A stretch of DNA of 64,000 nt from JBHIBC01 sp046758905 (GCA_046758905.1 JBHIBC010000006.1:1-64000); one strand, 5' to 3'; positions 8,207 through 17,327 are shown, counted from the first letter of the stretch. Numbers and translations: made by a program. The notes: generated from the sequence alone by a model not told the origin.

Positions 8207-9235
8207 ATGAAGGCCGTCCTGATCCGCGAGCACGGGGGGTGCGAGGTCCTCCGGATCGAGGACCTGCCGCGCCCGAAGGCCGGGCCCGGCGAGGTGGTCG
8301 TGCGCGTCGAGACCGCGGGGATGAACCACCTCGACACCTGGGTGCGGCGGGGGCTGCCCGGCGTGAGGCTGCCGCTCCCGATCGTGCCGGGGTCGGACGC
8401 GGCCGGCGTGGTCGAGGAGGTCGGCCCCGGCGTCGCCGGGACGAAGGTCGGCGATCGCGTGTTCGTGGCCCCCGGCTTCTCCTGCGGCCGCTGCCTCCAC
8501 TGCCTCGACGGGGCGGACCCGCTGTGCCGCGACTACGGCATCTTCGGCGAGCACCGCAACGGCACGCAGGCGGAGACCATCGCCATCCCGGCGGGGAACG
8601 TGCTGCCGCTGCCGGAGGGCCTGACGTTCGAGGAGGGCGCCGCCTTCCCCCTGGTCTTCCTGACCGCCTGGCACATGCTGGTCGCGCGCGCGCGGGTGCG
8701 TCTCGGCGAGACCGTCCTGGTGCACGCGGCGGGCGGCGGCGTGGGGACCGCGGCGGTGCAGATCGCCAGGCTGCACGGGGCGCGCGTGATCGCCTCCGTC
8801 GGCTCGGACGACAAGGCCGGGAGGGTCCGGGCGCTCGGCGCCGACGAGGCGATCAACCACCGCGGCGCCGACCTCGCCGCCGAGGTCCAGCGGCTGACCG
8901 GCAGGCGTGGCTGCGACGTGGTGGTCGAGACCGTCGGCCGGGACACGTGGGAGACGAGCCTCAAGTCCCTGGCCAAGGGCGGCCGGATGGTGACCTGCGG
9001 CGCGACCTCGGGCTACCTGGGGACGACCGACATCCGCTACGTCTTCTTCAAAGGGCTGTCGATCCTCGGCTCGACCATGGGCAGCCGCGCCGAGCTCCTG
9101 AGGATCGCCCGCCTCATGGGGGAGCGGCGCCTCAGCCCGGTCATCGATCGCGTCCTGCCGCTCGAGAGCGTGGCGGAGGGACACCGCGCGATGGCGGAGC
9201 GGTCGGTGTTCGGCAAGATCCTGCTCCGGCCGTGA
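8207..9235 (+). CDS. Zinc-type medium-chain dehydrogenase/reductase (alcohol dehydrogenase/quinone oxidoreductase family)
   Basis: 342 residues. The Rossmann motif is HAAGGGVGTAAVQIARLHG, giving NAD(P) binding. The structural-zinc lobe CGRCLHC...PLC (four cysteines) is complete. The catalytic-zinc cysteine of classical alcohol dehydrogenases is replaced in AGMNHLDTWVRRG, so this may be a structural-zinc-only reductase. Likely role: redox step on an alcohol, ketone or enone in the same pathway as the flanking hydratases. ATG 8207 is preceded by GGAGGACGCG. Its stop overlaps the GTG of the next gene (GTGA), implying translational coupling. Confidence 0.88.
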   Translation: MKAVLIREHGGCEVLRIEDLPRPKAGPGEVVVRVETAGMNHLDTWVRRGLPGVRLPLPIVPGSDAAGVVEEVGPGVAGTKVGDRVFVAPGFSCGRCLHCLDGADPLCRDYGIFGEHRNGTQAETIAIPAGNVLPLPEGLTFEEGAAFPLVFLTAWHMLVARARVRLGETVLVHAAGGGVGTAAVQIARLHGARVIASVGSDDKAGRVRALGADEAINHRGADLAAEVQRLTGRRGCDVVVETVGRDTWETSLKSLAKGGRMVTCGATSGYLGTTDIRYVFFKGLSILGSTMGSRAELLRIARLMGERRLSPVIDRVLPLESVAEGHRAMAERSVFGKILLRP

Positions 9236-10032
9236 CCCGGTCCCGGAGATCGCCGGCGCCGGTGTTCCGCAACCTGGCGCTGCGCTCGGAACGCGGCGTC
9301 GCCCTCCTCACCATCGAGCGGCGCGAGGTCCGCAACGCGATCGACGCCGCCACGGTGGAGGAGATGCACCGGGCCCTCGACGCCCTCGCGTCGGACGGCT
9401 CGACCCGCGTGCTGATCCTGACCGGGGCGGGCGGCCGGGCCTTCGCCTCGGGCGCGGACATCCGCGAGCTGAAGAGGCGCCGCGCCCCGGACGCGCTCCG
9501 CGGGATCAACTCCTCCCTGTTCCGGAAGGTCGAGCGGTTCCCCGCCCCCACCATCGCGGCCGTCGTCGGCTACGCGCTGGGGGGCGGCTGCGAGCTGGCC
9601 CTGGCCTGCGACCTGCGGGTCGCCGGGGAGTCGGCGCGATTCGGGCAGCCGGAGGTGGGACTCGGGATCATCCCCGCCGCCGGCGCGACGCTCCGGCTGC
9701 CGCGCATCGTCGGGATGGGGCGGGCGCGCGAGATGATCCTCACCGGGCGGATCGTGGACGCCCGCGAGGCGTTGAGCATCGGCCTCGTGAACCGGGTCGT
9801 CCCCGACCATCGGGTGCTCGATGAGGCGCGCTGTCTGGCCGCCACGCTCGCGTCGAGGAGCCCTCTCGCGCTCCGCATCGCGAAGGCCGCGCTTTTGGCG
9901 TCGGCCTGCGGCCCCGAGGCCGGGGCCCTGGCCGAGGGGCTCGGACAGGCGATCCTGTTCGAGTCGGCCGACCGGGACGAAGGCATGACCGCCTTCCTCG
10001 AGCGCCGCCCCCCGAAGTTCAGCGGGCGCTGA
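9232..10032 (+). CDS. Enoyl-CoA hydratase/isomerase family protein, second paralogue
   Basis: 266 residues starting at GTG 9232, which overlaps the previous stop as GTGA. Crotonase hallmarks are complete: ASGADIREL for the oxyanion hole, and the two catalytic glutamates in GGGCELALACDLRV and GQPEVGLGIIPAAGATLRL. It ends in EGMTAFLERRPPKFSG, the normal terminus. It differs enough from the gene at 7388 that the two are not a recent duplication. A hydration or isomerisation step on an acyl-CoA is likely, but specificity is unknown. Confidence 0.88.
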   Translation: MTRSRRSPAPVFRNLALRSERGVALLTIERREVRNAIDAATVEEMHRALDALASDGSTRVLILTGAGGRAFASGADIRELKRRRAPDALRGINSSLFRKVERFPAPTIAAVVGYALGGGCELALACDLRVAGESARFGQPEVGLGIIPAAGATLRLPRIVGMGRAREMILTGRIVDAREALSIGLVNRVVPDHRVLDEARCLAATLASRSPLALRIAKAALLASACGPEAGALAEGLGQAILFESADRDEGMTAFLERRPPKFSGR

Positions 10033-10033
10033 C

Positions 10034-10891
10034 GTGGTCGTCGACGCGCACCTGCACATCCAGCCGTGGCGACAGTTCCGGCCGCAGGCCCTCGAGAGGA
10101 TGTCGGCCGGCAGGGCCGACTTCGACCGGATCCGGCAGCTGTGCGACGACCCCGGCGCGCTGCTGCGCTTCCTCGACGAGCAGGGGATCGGCCGGGCGGT
10201 GCTGGTCAACTACATCAGCCCGGAGGTCACCGGGTTCACGGAGGAGGTCAACGCGTTCGTGGGACGCTACTGCCGGGGACACGAGGACCGGCTGGTCGCG
10301 GTGGGCGGCGTCGATCCGCCGTCCTCCGCCGATCCGGCGGGCGATCTCACGCGCATCGTCGAGGAGCACGGCATCCGGGCCCTCAAGCTGCACCCGCCCC
10401 ACCAGTTCTTCCGGGTCAACGCCTACCGCGACGGCGGCGGGCTCGCTTCGCTCGCCGACCTGTACGCCAGGGCTTCGGACCTCGGGATCCCGCTGATTGT
10501 CCACACCGGGACCTCGATCTTCCCGGGCGCCCGCAGCAGGTACGGCGACCCGATGGACCTCGACGATGTGGCGGTCGATTTCCCGAACCTGACCATCGTG
10601 ATGGCCCACGGGGGCCGACCGCTGTGGATGGACGTGTGCTTCTATCTGCTCCGCCGACACCCGAACGTCCACATGGACATCTCGGGGATACCGCCGAAGC
10701 TCCTACCGCAGTACTTCCCCCGCCTGGAGGAGGTGGCCGGCAAGACGCTGTTCGGGACCGACTGGCCCGGGCCCGGGGTTCCGGGCGTGGCGGCCAACGT
10801 CGAGGCGTTCAACCGCCTGCCGCTGTCGAGGACCGCCCGCGAGGCGATCCTCTCGGGCACCGCCGACCGGGTTTTCCCGCGCCGGCGCTGA
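10034..10891 (+). CDS. Amidohydrolase-family (TIM-barrel) metal-dependent hydrolase
   Basis: 285 residues from GTG 10034, one base after the preceding stop. The metal-site signature HLH (residues 6-8) opens the barrel. Later ligands appear in ALKLHPPHQFF, VHTGTS, MAHGGR and FGTDWPG, the pattern of the amidohydrolase-2 group (uronate isomerase/decarboxylase-like). Members hydrolyse lactones or amides or decarboxylate aromatic acids. As the last gene of the operon with two enoyl-CoA hydratases it may open a ring or lactone; that is inference. Twenty-three bases separate it from the convergent PilZ gene. Confidence 0.85.
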   Translation: MVVDAHLHIQPWRQFRPQALERMSAGRADFDRIRQLCDDPGALLRFLDEQGIGRAVLVNYISPEVTGFTEEVNAFVGRYCRGHEDRLVAVGGVDPPSSADPAGDLTRIVEEHGIRALKLHPPHQFFRVNAYRDGGGLASLADLYARASDLGIPLIVHTGTSIFPGARSRYGDPMDLDDVAVDFPNLTIVMAHGGRPLWMDVCFYLLRRHPNVHMDISGIPPKLLPQYFPRLEEVAGKTLFGTDWPGPGVPGVAANVEAFNRLPLSRTAREAILSGTADRVFPRRR

Positions 10892-10914
10892 GCGCGGGGC
10901 ATCGCGACGCCGGA

Positions 10915-11688
10915 TCAGGGGATCTCGTCGCGCGCCGCGGCGCCGCGCGAGCGCGAGCCGCCCGGGCCCGGCTCCGACGGGGGATCGGGGCCCCAGATGA
11001 CGCCCGGGTCGGCCGGGAACAGCTCCAGGAGGCGGGCCCGATCGGCCGACCTGATGTGCTGGAACTCGACGCCGACCGCGTACCCGGCGCCGGTGTCGAT
11101 GTTCGGCCGCACGGCGCGTACCCGCGCCGTGACCTGGATCGGCTTCTCCTCCGTGTTCCGGTAGATCCGCAGGGGCAGGATCTCGTCCTGGCGGATGCGG
11201 GCCAGCGTCTCGAAGCCCATCCCGGCCTCGCTCATGGAGTTGGAGTAGCCGAGGAACTCGCGGAAGAAGCGACCGCGCGCCACCGGGAGCACCACCGGGT
11301 ATCGCGGGTGCCGCCTCAGCCGCATGCCCAGCTCCGCGGTGATCCGGCGCTGCAGTGCGTCGGGAGCGATCGCGGCATCGAGGAGCTCCGTCGAGCCCGG
11401 CTCCCTCAGGAACAGCTCGCCGTCGTCCCGACGCGGCAGCACCAGGATCCGGATCATCCGGGTCCGATCGTCGGCGCGCAGCCTTCGGCAGACTTCGATC
11501 GCCGGCAGCTCGGTGAGATCGTCGGAGAGGACGATGAGATCGGGCCGGTCGGTGAGCGCGATATCGATGAGGACGGACCCGGTCCCGGCCGAGATCGTCC
11601 TGATGCTCGACCGCCGGAGGAAGTGGGCCGGCCCGCTCTCGACCCGCGAACGGATGGTCTCGCTCCAGAGGACTGTCTTGCGGGTCAA
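10915..11688 (-). CDS. Receiver-like plus PilZ domain protein
   Basis: 257 residues from a TTG start at 11688, with GGAGG nine bases upstream. Residues ~1-120 resemble a response-regulator receiver (KTVLWSE, DLIVLSDDL, VCRRLRADDRTRMIRILVL), but the acidic phospho-site cluster is not fully recognisable. Residues ~125-230 form a PilZ domain: RRHPRYPV supplies the RxxxR motif and SMSEAG stands where DxSxxG is usual, so c-di-GMP binding may be weakened. Such receiver-PilZ proteins usually control surface motility or exopolysaccharide. The tail is a Gly/Pro/Ser-rich disordered segment. No partner kinase is adjacent. Confidence 0.8.
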   Translation of the reverse strand: MTRKTVLWSETIRSRVESGPAHFLRRSSIRTISAGTGSVLIDIALTDRPDLIVLSDDLTELPAIEVCRRLRADDRTRMIRILVLPRRDDGELFLREPGSTELLDAAIAPDALQRRITAELGMRLRRHPRYPVVLPVARGRFFREFLGYSNSMSEAGMGFETLARIRQDEILPLRIYRNTEEKPIQVTARVRAVRPNIDTGAGYAVGVEFQHIRSADRARLLELFPADPGVIWGPDPPSEPGPGGSRSRGAAARDEIP

Positions 11689-11806
11689 CGCCCTGGGCCT
11701 CCGCCGCGGCGCACCGCGCCAATCGGAGCTAGCCTAGCACAGGCACCCCCCCGCGGTCCCGCGCGACGACCCCGACCGCCGCGGGGCCGGGGAGCGGCAG
11801 CGGGGA

Positions 11807-14557
11807 TCACGGAGCGACGGCGGCGCCGCAGGCGGCCCCGGGGAGGCCGCGGCGCGTGCCGTCGCTGGCGCGTCCCGGAGAGCCCTCGCCGCAGACGTCG
11901 CTGGCGGTGACGAGATAGTATCGGCTGAAGCTGTCCGCCGGCGTGATGTCGACGTATCGCCCGCCCCGGCCGTCCGGCGTCCCGGCGATCCCGCACAGCA
12001 GCGGGATGTGGGAGGCGAAGTTGCCGATCGATCCCCGGTAGATGTTATAGGCCGGGACGGTCGGACCCTGATCCTCCCACGACAGGCGGATCTGCGAGCC
12101 GACCGGGGTGAAGGTGACCGGCACCGTCGCCCCGGGCGGCGAGACGGTCTCCGGCGGCCCCGGACCGAAAGCGATCCCGGCCAACCCGCTCCTGAGGGGC
12201 GAGAAGGGCTCGGCGCGATCGGCGACGCCGTCGCCGTCGTCGTCCGGGAGGGCGACGACCCGATTCCCGCCGTCGACGGCGTACAGGACGTCCGCCTCGT
12301 CGAAGGCCAGCCCCCGGCCGGGATCGAGGCTCAGCCCGTCGGCGTAGGTCGTGATGCTGTCGGCCGCCCCGTCGCCGTCCTCGTCCCGGATCCGATCGAT
12401 TCGCCCCGCCAGGGTATCGGCGGCGAACACCGTGCCGCGCATGCGGGCCGCGATGCCGCCGTAGCGCGACGTGCCCAGAAGATAGACGCCGGAGCGGTCG
12501 GCGATGCCGTCGCCGTCCTCGTCGCGGTAGGAGAGGATCGCTCCGGCCCCGCCGTCGTGGAGGGGGTCGAGGACGAACACCGTCCCCGACTCGTCCACCG
12601 CGATCGACTGCACCGCGAGCGGCTCGTCGGTGAATACGGTGGTCCGCTCCGGGGTGAAGTCGTTCCCCGCGTCGAGCATCTCGAGGACCGTCCCGCCCCC
12701 GAACCGGTCCGCCGCGTACAGGATCTCCTGCCCGACGCGCCGGCGGGAGGCGATCGAGGCCGCGTCCGGGAGCCCCGATGGAATCGAGGTGGACCGATCC
12801 GCGACGAAGTCGCCGTCCTCGTCCCACCGCGCCGCCAGTGTGCCCGCGGCCGTGCCCAGCACCACCCCGCCGTCGCGACGCGAGGCGAGCGCTCCCTGCC
12901 CGCTCCCGGCCGACGCGGAGAACAGGGTCAATCCCTCCGCCCGCAGGTCGTCGTCGGCGTCGGAGATCGCCGCGATGTCACCGGAGTCGTTCGAGCCCGC
13001 GTACAGCACCCGTCCCGGGCAGGTGCCGGCCGGGACCTCGGGGGCCGAGCACGTCACCGTCAGGGTGTAGTCGCCCACGGTCGTCGCATCCGGCCCGCCG
13101 TCGAAGCCGACGTCCGAGACCGACGCCACGGCGATGAAGTAGGTGCCGGTCTCGAACAGCGTGAGCCCCAGGATCGGGTCGAGGGTGCCCGGAGAGTTGT
13201 CGGCGAAGGCGAGCTGGGTCCCGGCGGCGTCGAACACCGCCGCGATCGGATCGAGCGTCGAGCCGATGCGCGAGGCGGCGACGTCGACCCCGAGGGCCGC
13301 GGGCTCGGAGATCGCCAGGGCGAAGTAATCCACGTCCTCCAGCGGGAGGATCGACGCCGGCACGACCTGCTCGCAGGCGACCGGCGTGGCCGAGGCCGAC
13401 GTGTCGTTGGGCTCGTTCGGGTCCGCGATCGCCACATTGGTCAGGATGTCGATCCCGGTGACCGTCTGTCCGGCCGCGACGCGGATCGCGGTCCGCTCGG
13501 CCGGCGCGTCGTCCCCCGTCTCGCCGGGACCGTTGTAGAACTCCCAGGGGAAGTCGGTGTCGAAATTGACGAAGGGGACGTTCGATTCGGTGAAGGGGTT
13601 GGAGGTCCCCACCATCGGCTCGATGCGGATGTAGTAGTCGTCGGGCGGCAGGCCCACCAGGGTGAACTCGCCCCCCGGGCCGCCCTCCTCGACATCCGAG
13701 AGGGCGCCCACGAGGGGCACGTCGGGGGCCGAGGTCGACACCGCCACGACGTGCGCTCCCTTGATCGGCGACAGGTCGGCCCCGTTCAGCACCCGCCCCG
13801 CGATCGTCCCGGTGGTCGACGCCAGCGTCGCGTTGGGGTAGATGAACGAGATCCCCGACATGTCGTCCTGCGACAGGCTGCGCCCCTGGACCGTGCCGGT
13901 GGCGAAGGGGTACATGGTGGCGTGATAGGTGAAGTCGCCAGAGCTGAATCCGGAGACCTGGAGGCCGGTCGCGCTGGAGAAGCGGCCCGCCATGGGGCTG
14001 TGGGCCAGTCCCAGGCAGTGCCCCATCTCGTGCGTGGCGATCTCGCCCAGGTCGAAGGTGACCGGGCCGAGGTCCTGGTTGGGGTTGGGCGGCGTGGAGG
14101 TGCTGAAGACGAACAGCCGCTCGTTCATCACGATGTCGCAGTCGACGATCCGCCCGTTCGCGCCGACGAAGAAGAAGGCCACCGCGATGGCGCCCCCGAT
14201 GCGGTTCTGGGAGTCCGCTTCCGCGAAGTAGATCCGGTTCGATCCGTCCTGCGCGACGCCGGCGGATGCGTCGATGGGATCGGAGAAGTCGAAGGGGATG
14301 CCCTCGGTCACGTTGACCTCCGCGGTGGCCACGCTCGACCACCGGGCGAAGCTGTCCCGCAGGGCGGTCAGATCGCTGCCGTCGGTGATCCGGAAAGAGG
14401 CGTCCTGCTCCAGCCTGAAGGTGAGATCGCCCCCCTGCACGAACAGCCCGGCATCGGCGCCGCCCTGGTCCACCAGGTTCGACTGCACGTAGGCGAGCGC
14501 CACGCCGCTTCCGACCAGCGACAGGATGGCCGCGGACAGCGCCCGGCGGCGCATCAC
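11807..14557 (-). CDS. Secreted matrixin-type zinc metalloprotease with repeat-rich C-terminus
   Basis: 916 residues with an N-terminal signal peptide (basic start, hydrophobic residues ~6-22). The catalytic motif HEMGHCLGLAH (residues 176-186) fits HExxHxxGxxH of metzincins. A carboxypeptidase-regulatory-like segment (IAGRVLNGADLSPIKGAHV) and a bacterial pre-peptidase C-terminal-like domain (DPNEPNDTSASA, then DVDYFALAI) follow. The last ~400 residues hold six Asp-rich repeats such as DEDGDGIADR, spaced roughly 45-55 residues apart, then a fibronectin-III-like end. Likely an exported protease with calcium-binding propeller or adhesive repeats. Its ATG overlaps the stop of the upstream partner gene (ATGA), so the two are coupled. 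Confidence 0.85.
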   Translation of the reverse strand: MMRRRALSAAILSLVGSGVALAYVQSNLVDQGGADAGLFVQGGDLTFRLEQDASFRITDGSDLTALRDSFARWSSVATAEVNVTEGIPFDFSDPIDASAGVAQDGSNRIYFAEADSQNRIGGAIAVAFFFVGANGRIVDCDIVMNERLFVFSTSTPPNPNQDLGPVTFDLGEIATHEMGHCLGLAHSPMAGRFSSATGLQVSGFSSGDFTYHATMYPFATGTVQGRSLSQDDMSGISFIYPNATLASTTGTIAGRVLNGADLSPIKGAHVVAVSTSAPDVPLVGALSDVEEGGPGGEFTLVGLPPDDYYIRIEPMVGTSNPFTESNVPFVNFDTDFPWEFYNGPGETGDDAPAERTAIRVAAGQTVTGIDILTNVAIADPNEPNDTSASATPVACEQVVPASILPLEDVDYFALAISEPAALGVDVAASRIGSTLDPIAAVFDAAGTQLAFADNSPGTLDPILGLTLFETGTYFIAVASVSDVGFDGGPDATTVGDYTLTVTCSAPEVPAGTCPGRVLYAGSNDSGDIAAISDADDDLRAEGLTLFSASAGSGQGALASRRDGGVVLGTAAGTLAARWDEDGDFVADRSTSIPSGLPDAASIASRRRVGQEILYAADRFGGGTVLEMLDAGNDFTPERTTVFTDEPLAVQSIAVDESGTVFVLDPLHDGGAGAILSYRDEDGDGIADRSGVYLLGTSRYGGIAARMRGTVFAADTLAGRIDRIRDEDGDGAADSITTYADGLSLDPGRGLAFDEADVLYAVDGGNRVVALPDDDGDGVADRAEPFSPLRSGLAGIAFGPGPPETVSPPGATVPVTFTPVGSQIRLSWEDQGPTVPAYNIYRGSIGNFASHIPLLCGIAGTPDGRGGRYVDITPADSFSRYYLVTASDVCGEGSPGRASDGTRRGLPGAACGAAVAP

Positions 14558-15237
14558 GGCGCCTCATCCTCCGCCGGGGCTTCGAGGATGGCGGCCACGT
14601 CGCGCAGGAACCGGGACAGCTCCATCGGACCGCGCGGCCTCGGCCGTGGCTCCACCTCGCGGCCGTCCGGGCCGAGGTAGGTCACGTTTCCGGTCCGGTC
14701 CAGGATCAGGTCGCGGCCGGTCCTCGGGTCGCGCCGGACCTCCACTTTCCCCTGGTTCCACCCGACGACCGCCAACGGCCCGCCGCCGGCCTTCGCCGCC
14801 TCCGCGCCGGCGGGCGCGAGGAACAGGACCAGGCGCTCGCCCTTCGCGAACACCGGCGCCCCGGAGGCGATCATGAACTGCTCCCCCACCCGCCCGCCGG
14901 GCGTCTCCACCACCACCCGCCGGCGCGGCCCTCCCTTGAGCGAGCGCTCGACCTCGATGGTCGCGCGGGTGACGATGATCCGCCCGTCGGCGCTCCAGCT
15001 CGACTCGACCTCCCGCACCGTTCCCAGGACGATCACCCGGGAGTCGAGCACGATCTGCTCGAGGCTCATCCAGGGGACGACCGCGGCCCCGGCCGGCGCG
15101 GGCCGGAACAGGGCCGCCGACATGAGGAGGGCCGGGATGACGAGGGCCGGAGCGGGCAGGCGGCCGCGCCGCCGGGGCCGCGCGATGCGCCGCGGCGCCC
15201 CAGGCCCGGGAGGGCATTCCAAGTGACGCTTGATCAT
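14554..15237 (-). CDS. Hypothetical exported protein, partner of the matrixin protease
   Basis: 227 residues from ATG 15237, which has AGGAG nine bases upstream and a clear promoter (15263-15291). A long Arg-rich N-region precedes a hydrophobic signal segment (LVIPALLMSAALF) ending near AGA. The mature part is beta-rich (SRVIVLGTVREVESSW, IIVTRATIEVERSLKGG, VGEQFMIASGAPVFAKGERLVLFL). This resembles small exported OB-like proteins found next to secreted proteases; a role as chaperone or inhibitor is only a guess. It overlaps the protease gene by four bases (ATGA), strongly suggesting joint expression. Confidence 0.65.
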   Translation of the reverse strand: MIKRHLECPPGPGAPRRIARPRRRGRLPAPALVIPALLMSAALFRPAPAGAAVVPWMSLEQIVLDSRVIVLGTVREVESSWSADGRIIVTRATIEVERSLKGGPRRRVVVETPGGRVGEQFMIASGAPVFAKGERLVLFLAPAGAEAAKAGGGPLAVVGWNQGKVEVRRDPRTGRDLILDRTGNVTYLGPDGREVEPRPRPRGPMELSRFLRDVAAILEAPAEDEAP

Positions 15238-15262
15238 AGACTTACGCTCCTGGCGTCGCGGG

Positions 15263-15291
15263 AATATACCGCCATCGCCGGGGCTCGGCAA
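15263..15291 (-). promoter_or_regulatory. Sigma-70-type promoter for the exported protein/protease pair
   Basis: Minus strand: TTGCCG (15291-15286), 17-base spacer, TATATT (15268-15263). Transcription would begin near 15256, leaving a leader of about 20 bases that contains the AGGAG site. Confidence 0.65.
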
Positions 15292-15336
15292 CGCGGGGGC
15301 AGCCAGCCGGCGCGTGCTTGGCCCCGCAGCGCCGGC

Positions 15337-15696
15337 TCAGCTCGGCCCCGGATAGTCCGCGGTCACCACGGTGTGGATGCCCCCCCGGACGTTGAAGTCC
15401 CCCGTGACCGTCATGCGCCGGGGCCTGAGCAGGCGGACGAGGTCGTCCAGGATCCGGTTGGTGACATCTTCGTGGAAGTGCCCCTCGCCCCGGAACGACC
15501 ACAGGTACAGCTTCAGCGACTTGAGCTCCACGCAGAGCTCGGCCGGGACGTAGCGTATCCGTATGGTGGCGAAGTCCGGCTGCCCGGTTCTAGGGCACAG
15601 GCAGGTGAACTCCGGGCACTCGAACGAGATCTCGTAGGGGCGTCCCGGCCGCGGGTTCGGGAACGTCTCCAGGTCCCTCGACGGCTTGGCCGGCAT
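15337..15696 (-). CDS. queF: NADPH-dependent 7-cyano-7-deazaguanine reductase
   Basis: 119 residues, the short unimodular QueF type. It reduces preQ0 to preQ1 in queuosine synthesis. Diagnostic motifs: ETFPNP, then CPEFTCLCPRTGQPDFA with the covalent cysteine C34 and the proton-donor aspartate D41, and ELKSLKLYLWSFR, where the family has its substrate/NADPH loop. I choose ATG 15696, preceded by GAGGG; an upstream in-frame start would overlap the neighbouring gene. It lies 11 bases downstream of an aldehyde dehydrogenase gene on the same strand and is probably co-transcribed, though the functions look unrelated. Confidence 0.95.
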   Translation of the reverse strand: MPAKPSRDLETFPNPRPGRPYEISFECPEFTCLCPRTGQPDFATIRIRYVPAELCVELKSLKLYLWSFRGEGHFHEDVTNRILDDLVRLLRPRRMTVTGDFNVRGGIHTVVTADYPGPS

Positions 15697-15707
15697 GCGT
15701 CGATCCC

Positions 15708-17168
15708 TCACCCGCTCCAGGGGAACCACCAGGACTTCGCGGCTGCGTCGATGTCCCAGTGGACGTGCTTCGTCTGCTGGAACTCCTCCAGCCCTTCCTC
15801 CCCCAGCTCACGCCCCAGACCCGACATCTTCATACCGCCGAACGGCCCGGCGGGATTGTCGACCAGGGGGTCGTTCACCCAGACGTTGCCCACCTGGATC
15901 TCCTCGAAATACCTCCTGACGCGCCGCGGATCGTTGCTGAACAGGCAGGCGCCGAGTCCGTACGCCGAGTCGTTGGCCAGAGCCAGCGCCTCGTCGAACG
16001 TCCCGAAGGAGAAGACCGGAGCGACCGGGCCGAAGATCTCCTCGCGGACCAGGGACGTCCCCCGCCGCACGTTCGCCAGCACGGTCGGCTCGTAGAAGAA
16101 CCCCTTCGGCAGGTGGCCCGGCCGCCGGCCGCCGCAGATCACCTCCGCGCCCTCGCGCCGCGCGGCCTCGACCCTTGAGGCCAGCGCGTCGCGCTCCCGG
16201 GCGCCGATGAGCGGAGTCACCTCGCTGCTCTCGTCCATCCCGGGCCCCACCACCAGGCCGCCGGCGCACGCCGCGAGCCGCGCCAGGAACTCGTCGTGGA
16301 TCGACCGCTCGACATACACCCGCTCCGCGCTGGTGCAGACCTGGCCGGCGTTGAGGAACGCGGTCCAGGCGACCGCGCGTGACGCCGCGTCGAGGTCGGC
16401 GTCGGCGCAGACGATCGCCGCGTCGCTGCCTCCCAGCTCCAGGTGCAGTCGCTTCACCCGGTCGGCCGCCAGACGGTAGATGTGCCGGCCGATCGCGGTG
16501 CCGCCGGTGAAGGCGATGCAGGGGACGTCCGGGTGGCGGACCAGAGCCTCGCCCACCTCCTTCCCCGAGCCCGTGATGATGTTCACCGTCCCCTTCGGGA
16601 AGTGATCGAAGACCGCGTGCAGGTCGAGCGTCAGCAGCGGCGTGTGGGAGGCCGGCTTGATCACGACGGTGTTACCCGCCGCGAGCGCCGGCGCCGCCTT
16701 CCAGGCGAGGAGGAGCAGCGGGTAGTTGAACGGGATGATGCACCCAACCACGCCCAGCGGCTCCTTGATCACCAGGTTCAGCTGCCCCGGCTCCGGGGAC
16801 GGGACGACACGCCCCCGCCTGTCCCGAATGAGGCCGGCGTAGTAGTCGAAGCAGCTCGCCGCCCAGTCCACGTACCCGCGGTTCTTGCGGATGGGCCGCC
16901 CGGTCTCGCGGGTGAGCGTGACCGCGAACTCCTCGCGCCGCTCCCGCAGCCTGCGGCCCGCCTCGACGAGCATCTCGGCCCTGCTCCACGCGACGCTCCG
17001 CTTCCACCCGGGGAAGGCGGCCTTCGCAGCCGCCACGGCCCTCTCAACCTCCGTGCCGCCGCCCTTCGGGACGACATCGATCGGCTCCTCCGTCGCGGGA
17101 TCGACGACCTCGATGGTGGCCCCCGAGCCGCTGTCGGTGAACTGGCCGTTGATCCAGAGCTTCCTCAT
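15708..17168 (-). CDS. NAD(P)-dependent aldehyde dehydrogenase
   Basis: 486 residues from ATG 17168 (MRKLWINGQF); the frame is open further upstream, but this start matches the family N-terminus. The general base is E244 in LHLELGGSDAA and the nucleophile is C278 in NAGQVCTSAERVYV. The cofactor loop IPFNYPLLLLAWK and the C-terminal FGGMKMSGLGRELGEEGL are present. The pattern is close to succinate-semialdehyde/lactaldehyde-type enzymes, but the substrate is not certain. It belongs to a different subgroup from the enzyme at 5899. TACAAT at 17242-17237 (minus strand) could be a -10 box, though its -35 is poor. Confidence 0.92.
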   Translation of the reverse strand: MRKLWINGQFTDSGSGATIEVVDPATEEPIDVVPKGGGTEVERAVAAAKAAFPGWKRSVAWSRAEMLVEAGRRLRERREEFAVTLTRETGRPIRKNRGYVDWAASCFDYYAGLIRDRRGRVVPSPEPGQLNLVIKEPLGVVGCIIPFNYPLLLLAWKAAPALAAGNTVVIKPASHTPLLTLDLHAVFDHFPKGTVNIITGSGKEVGEALVRHPDVPCIAFTGGTAIGRHIYRLAADRVKRLHLELGGSDAAIVCADADLDAASRAVAWTAFLNAGQVCTSAERVYVERSIHDEFLARLAACAGGLVVGPGMDESSEVTPLIGARERDALASRVEAARREGAEVICGGRRPGHLPKGFFYEPTVLANVRRGTSLVREEIFGPVAPVFSFGTFDEALALANDSAYGLGACLFSNDPRRVRRYFEEIQVGNVWVNDPLVDNPAGPFGGMKMSGLGRELGEEGLEEFQQTKHVHWDIDAAAKSWWFPWSG

Positions 17169-17299
17169 AATGAAGACCCCGCGCCGCGGAGGCTGCCGCC
17201 GCCGCGCCCGTGACCCGCAGGATTTCGAGCGCCCCCATTGTACCCCCGCCGGCCCGGCCGGGAGGCGGCGCGGGCGTTCGGCCCGAGGGGCCTTCGGTG

Positions 17300-17327
17300 T
17301 TGACTGGGGTGGAGTTCGCCGTATCTT
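17300..17327 (+). promoter_or_regulatory. Sigma-70-type promoter for the di-heme peroxidase-like gene
   Basis: TTGACT (17300-17305), 16-base spacer, TATCTT (17322-17327). Transcription would start near 17334, about 40 bases before the ATG. Confidence 0.6.

Noticed and set aside
12008..14680. Open frame of 890 codons on the plus strand opposite the matrixin gene
   Set aside because: Antisense composition artefact (Arg/Gly/Asp-rich, no motifs). The minus-strand reading has a signal peptide and HExxHxxGxxH.
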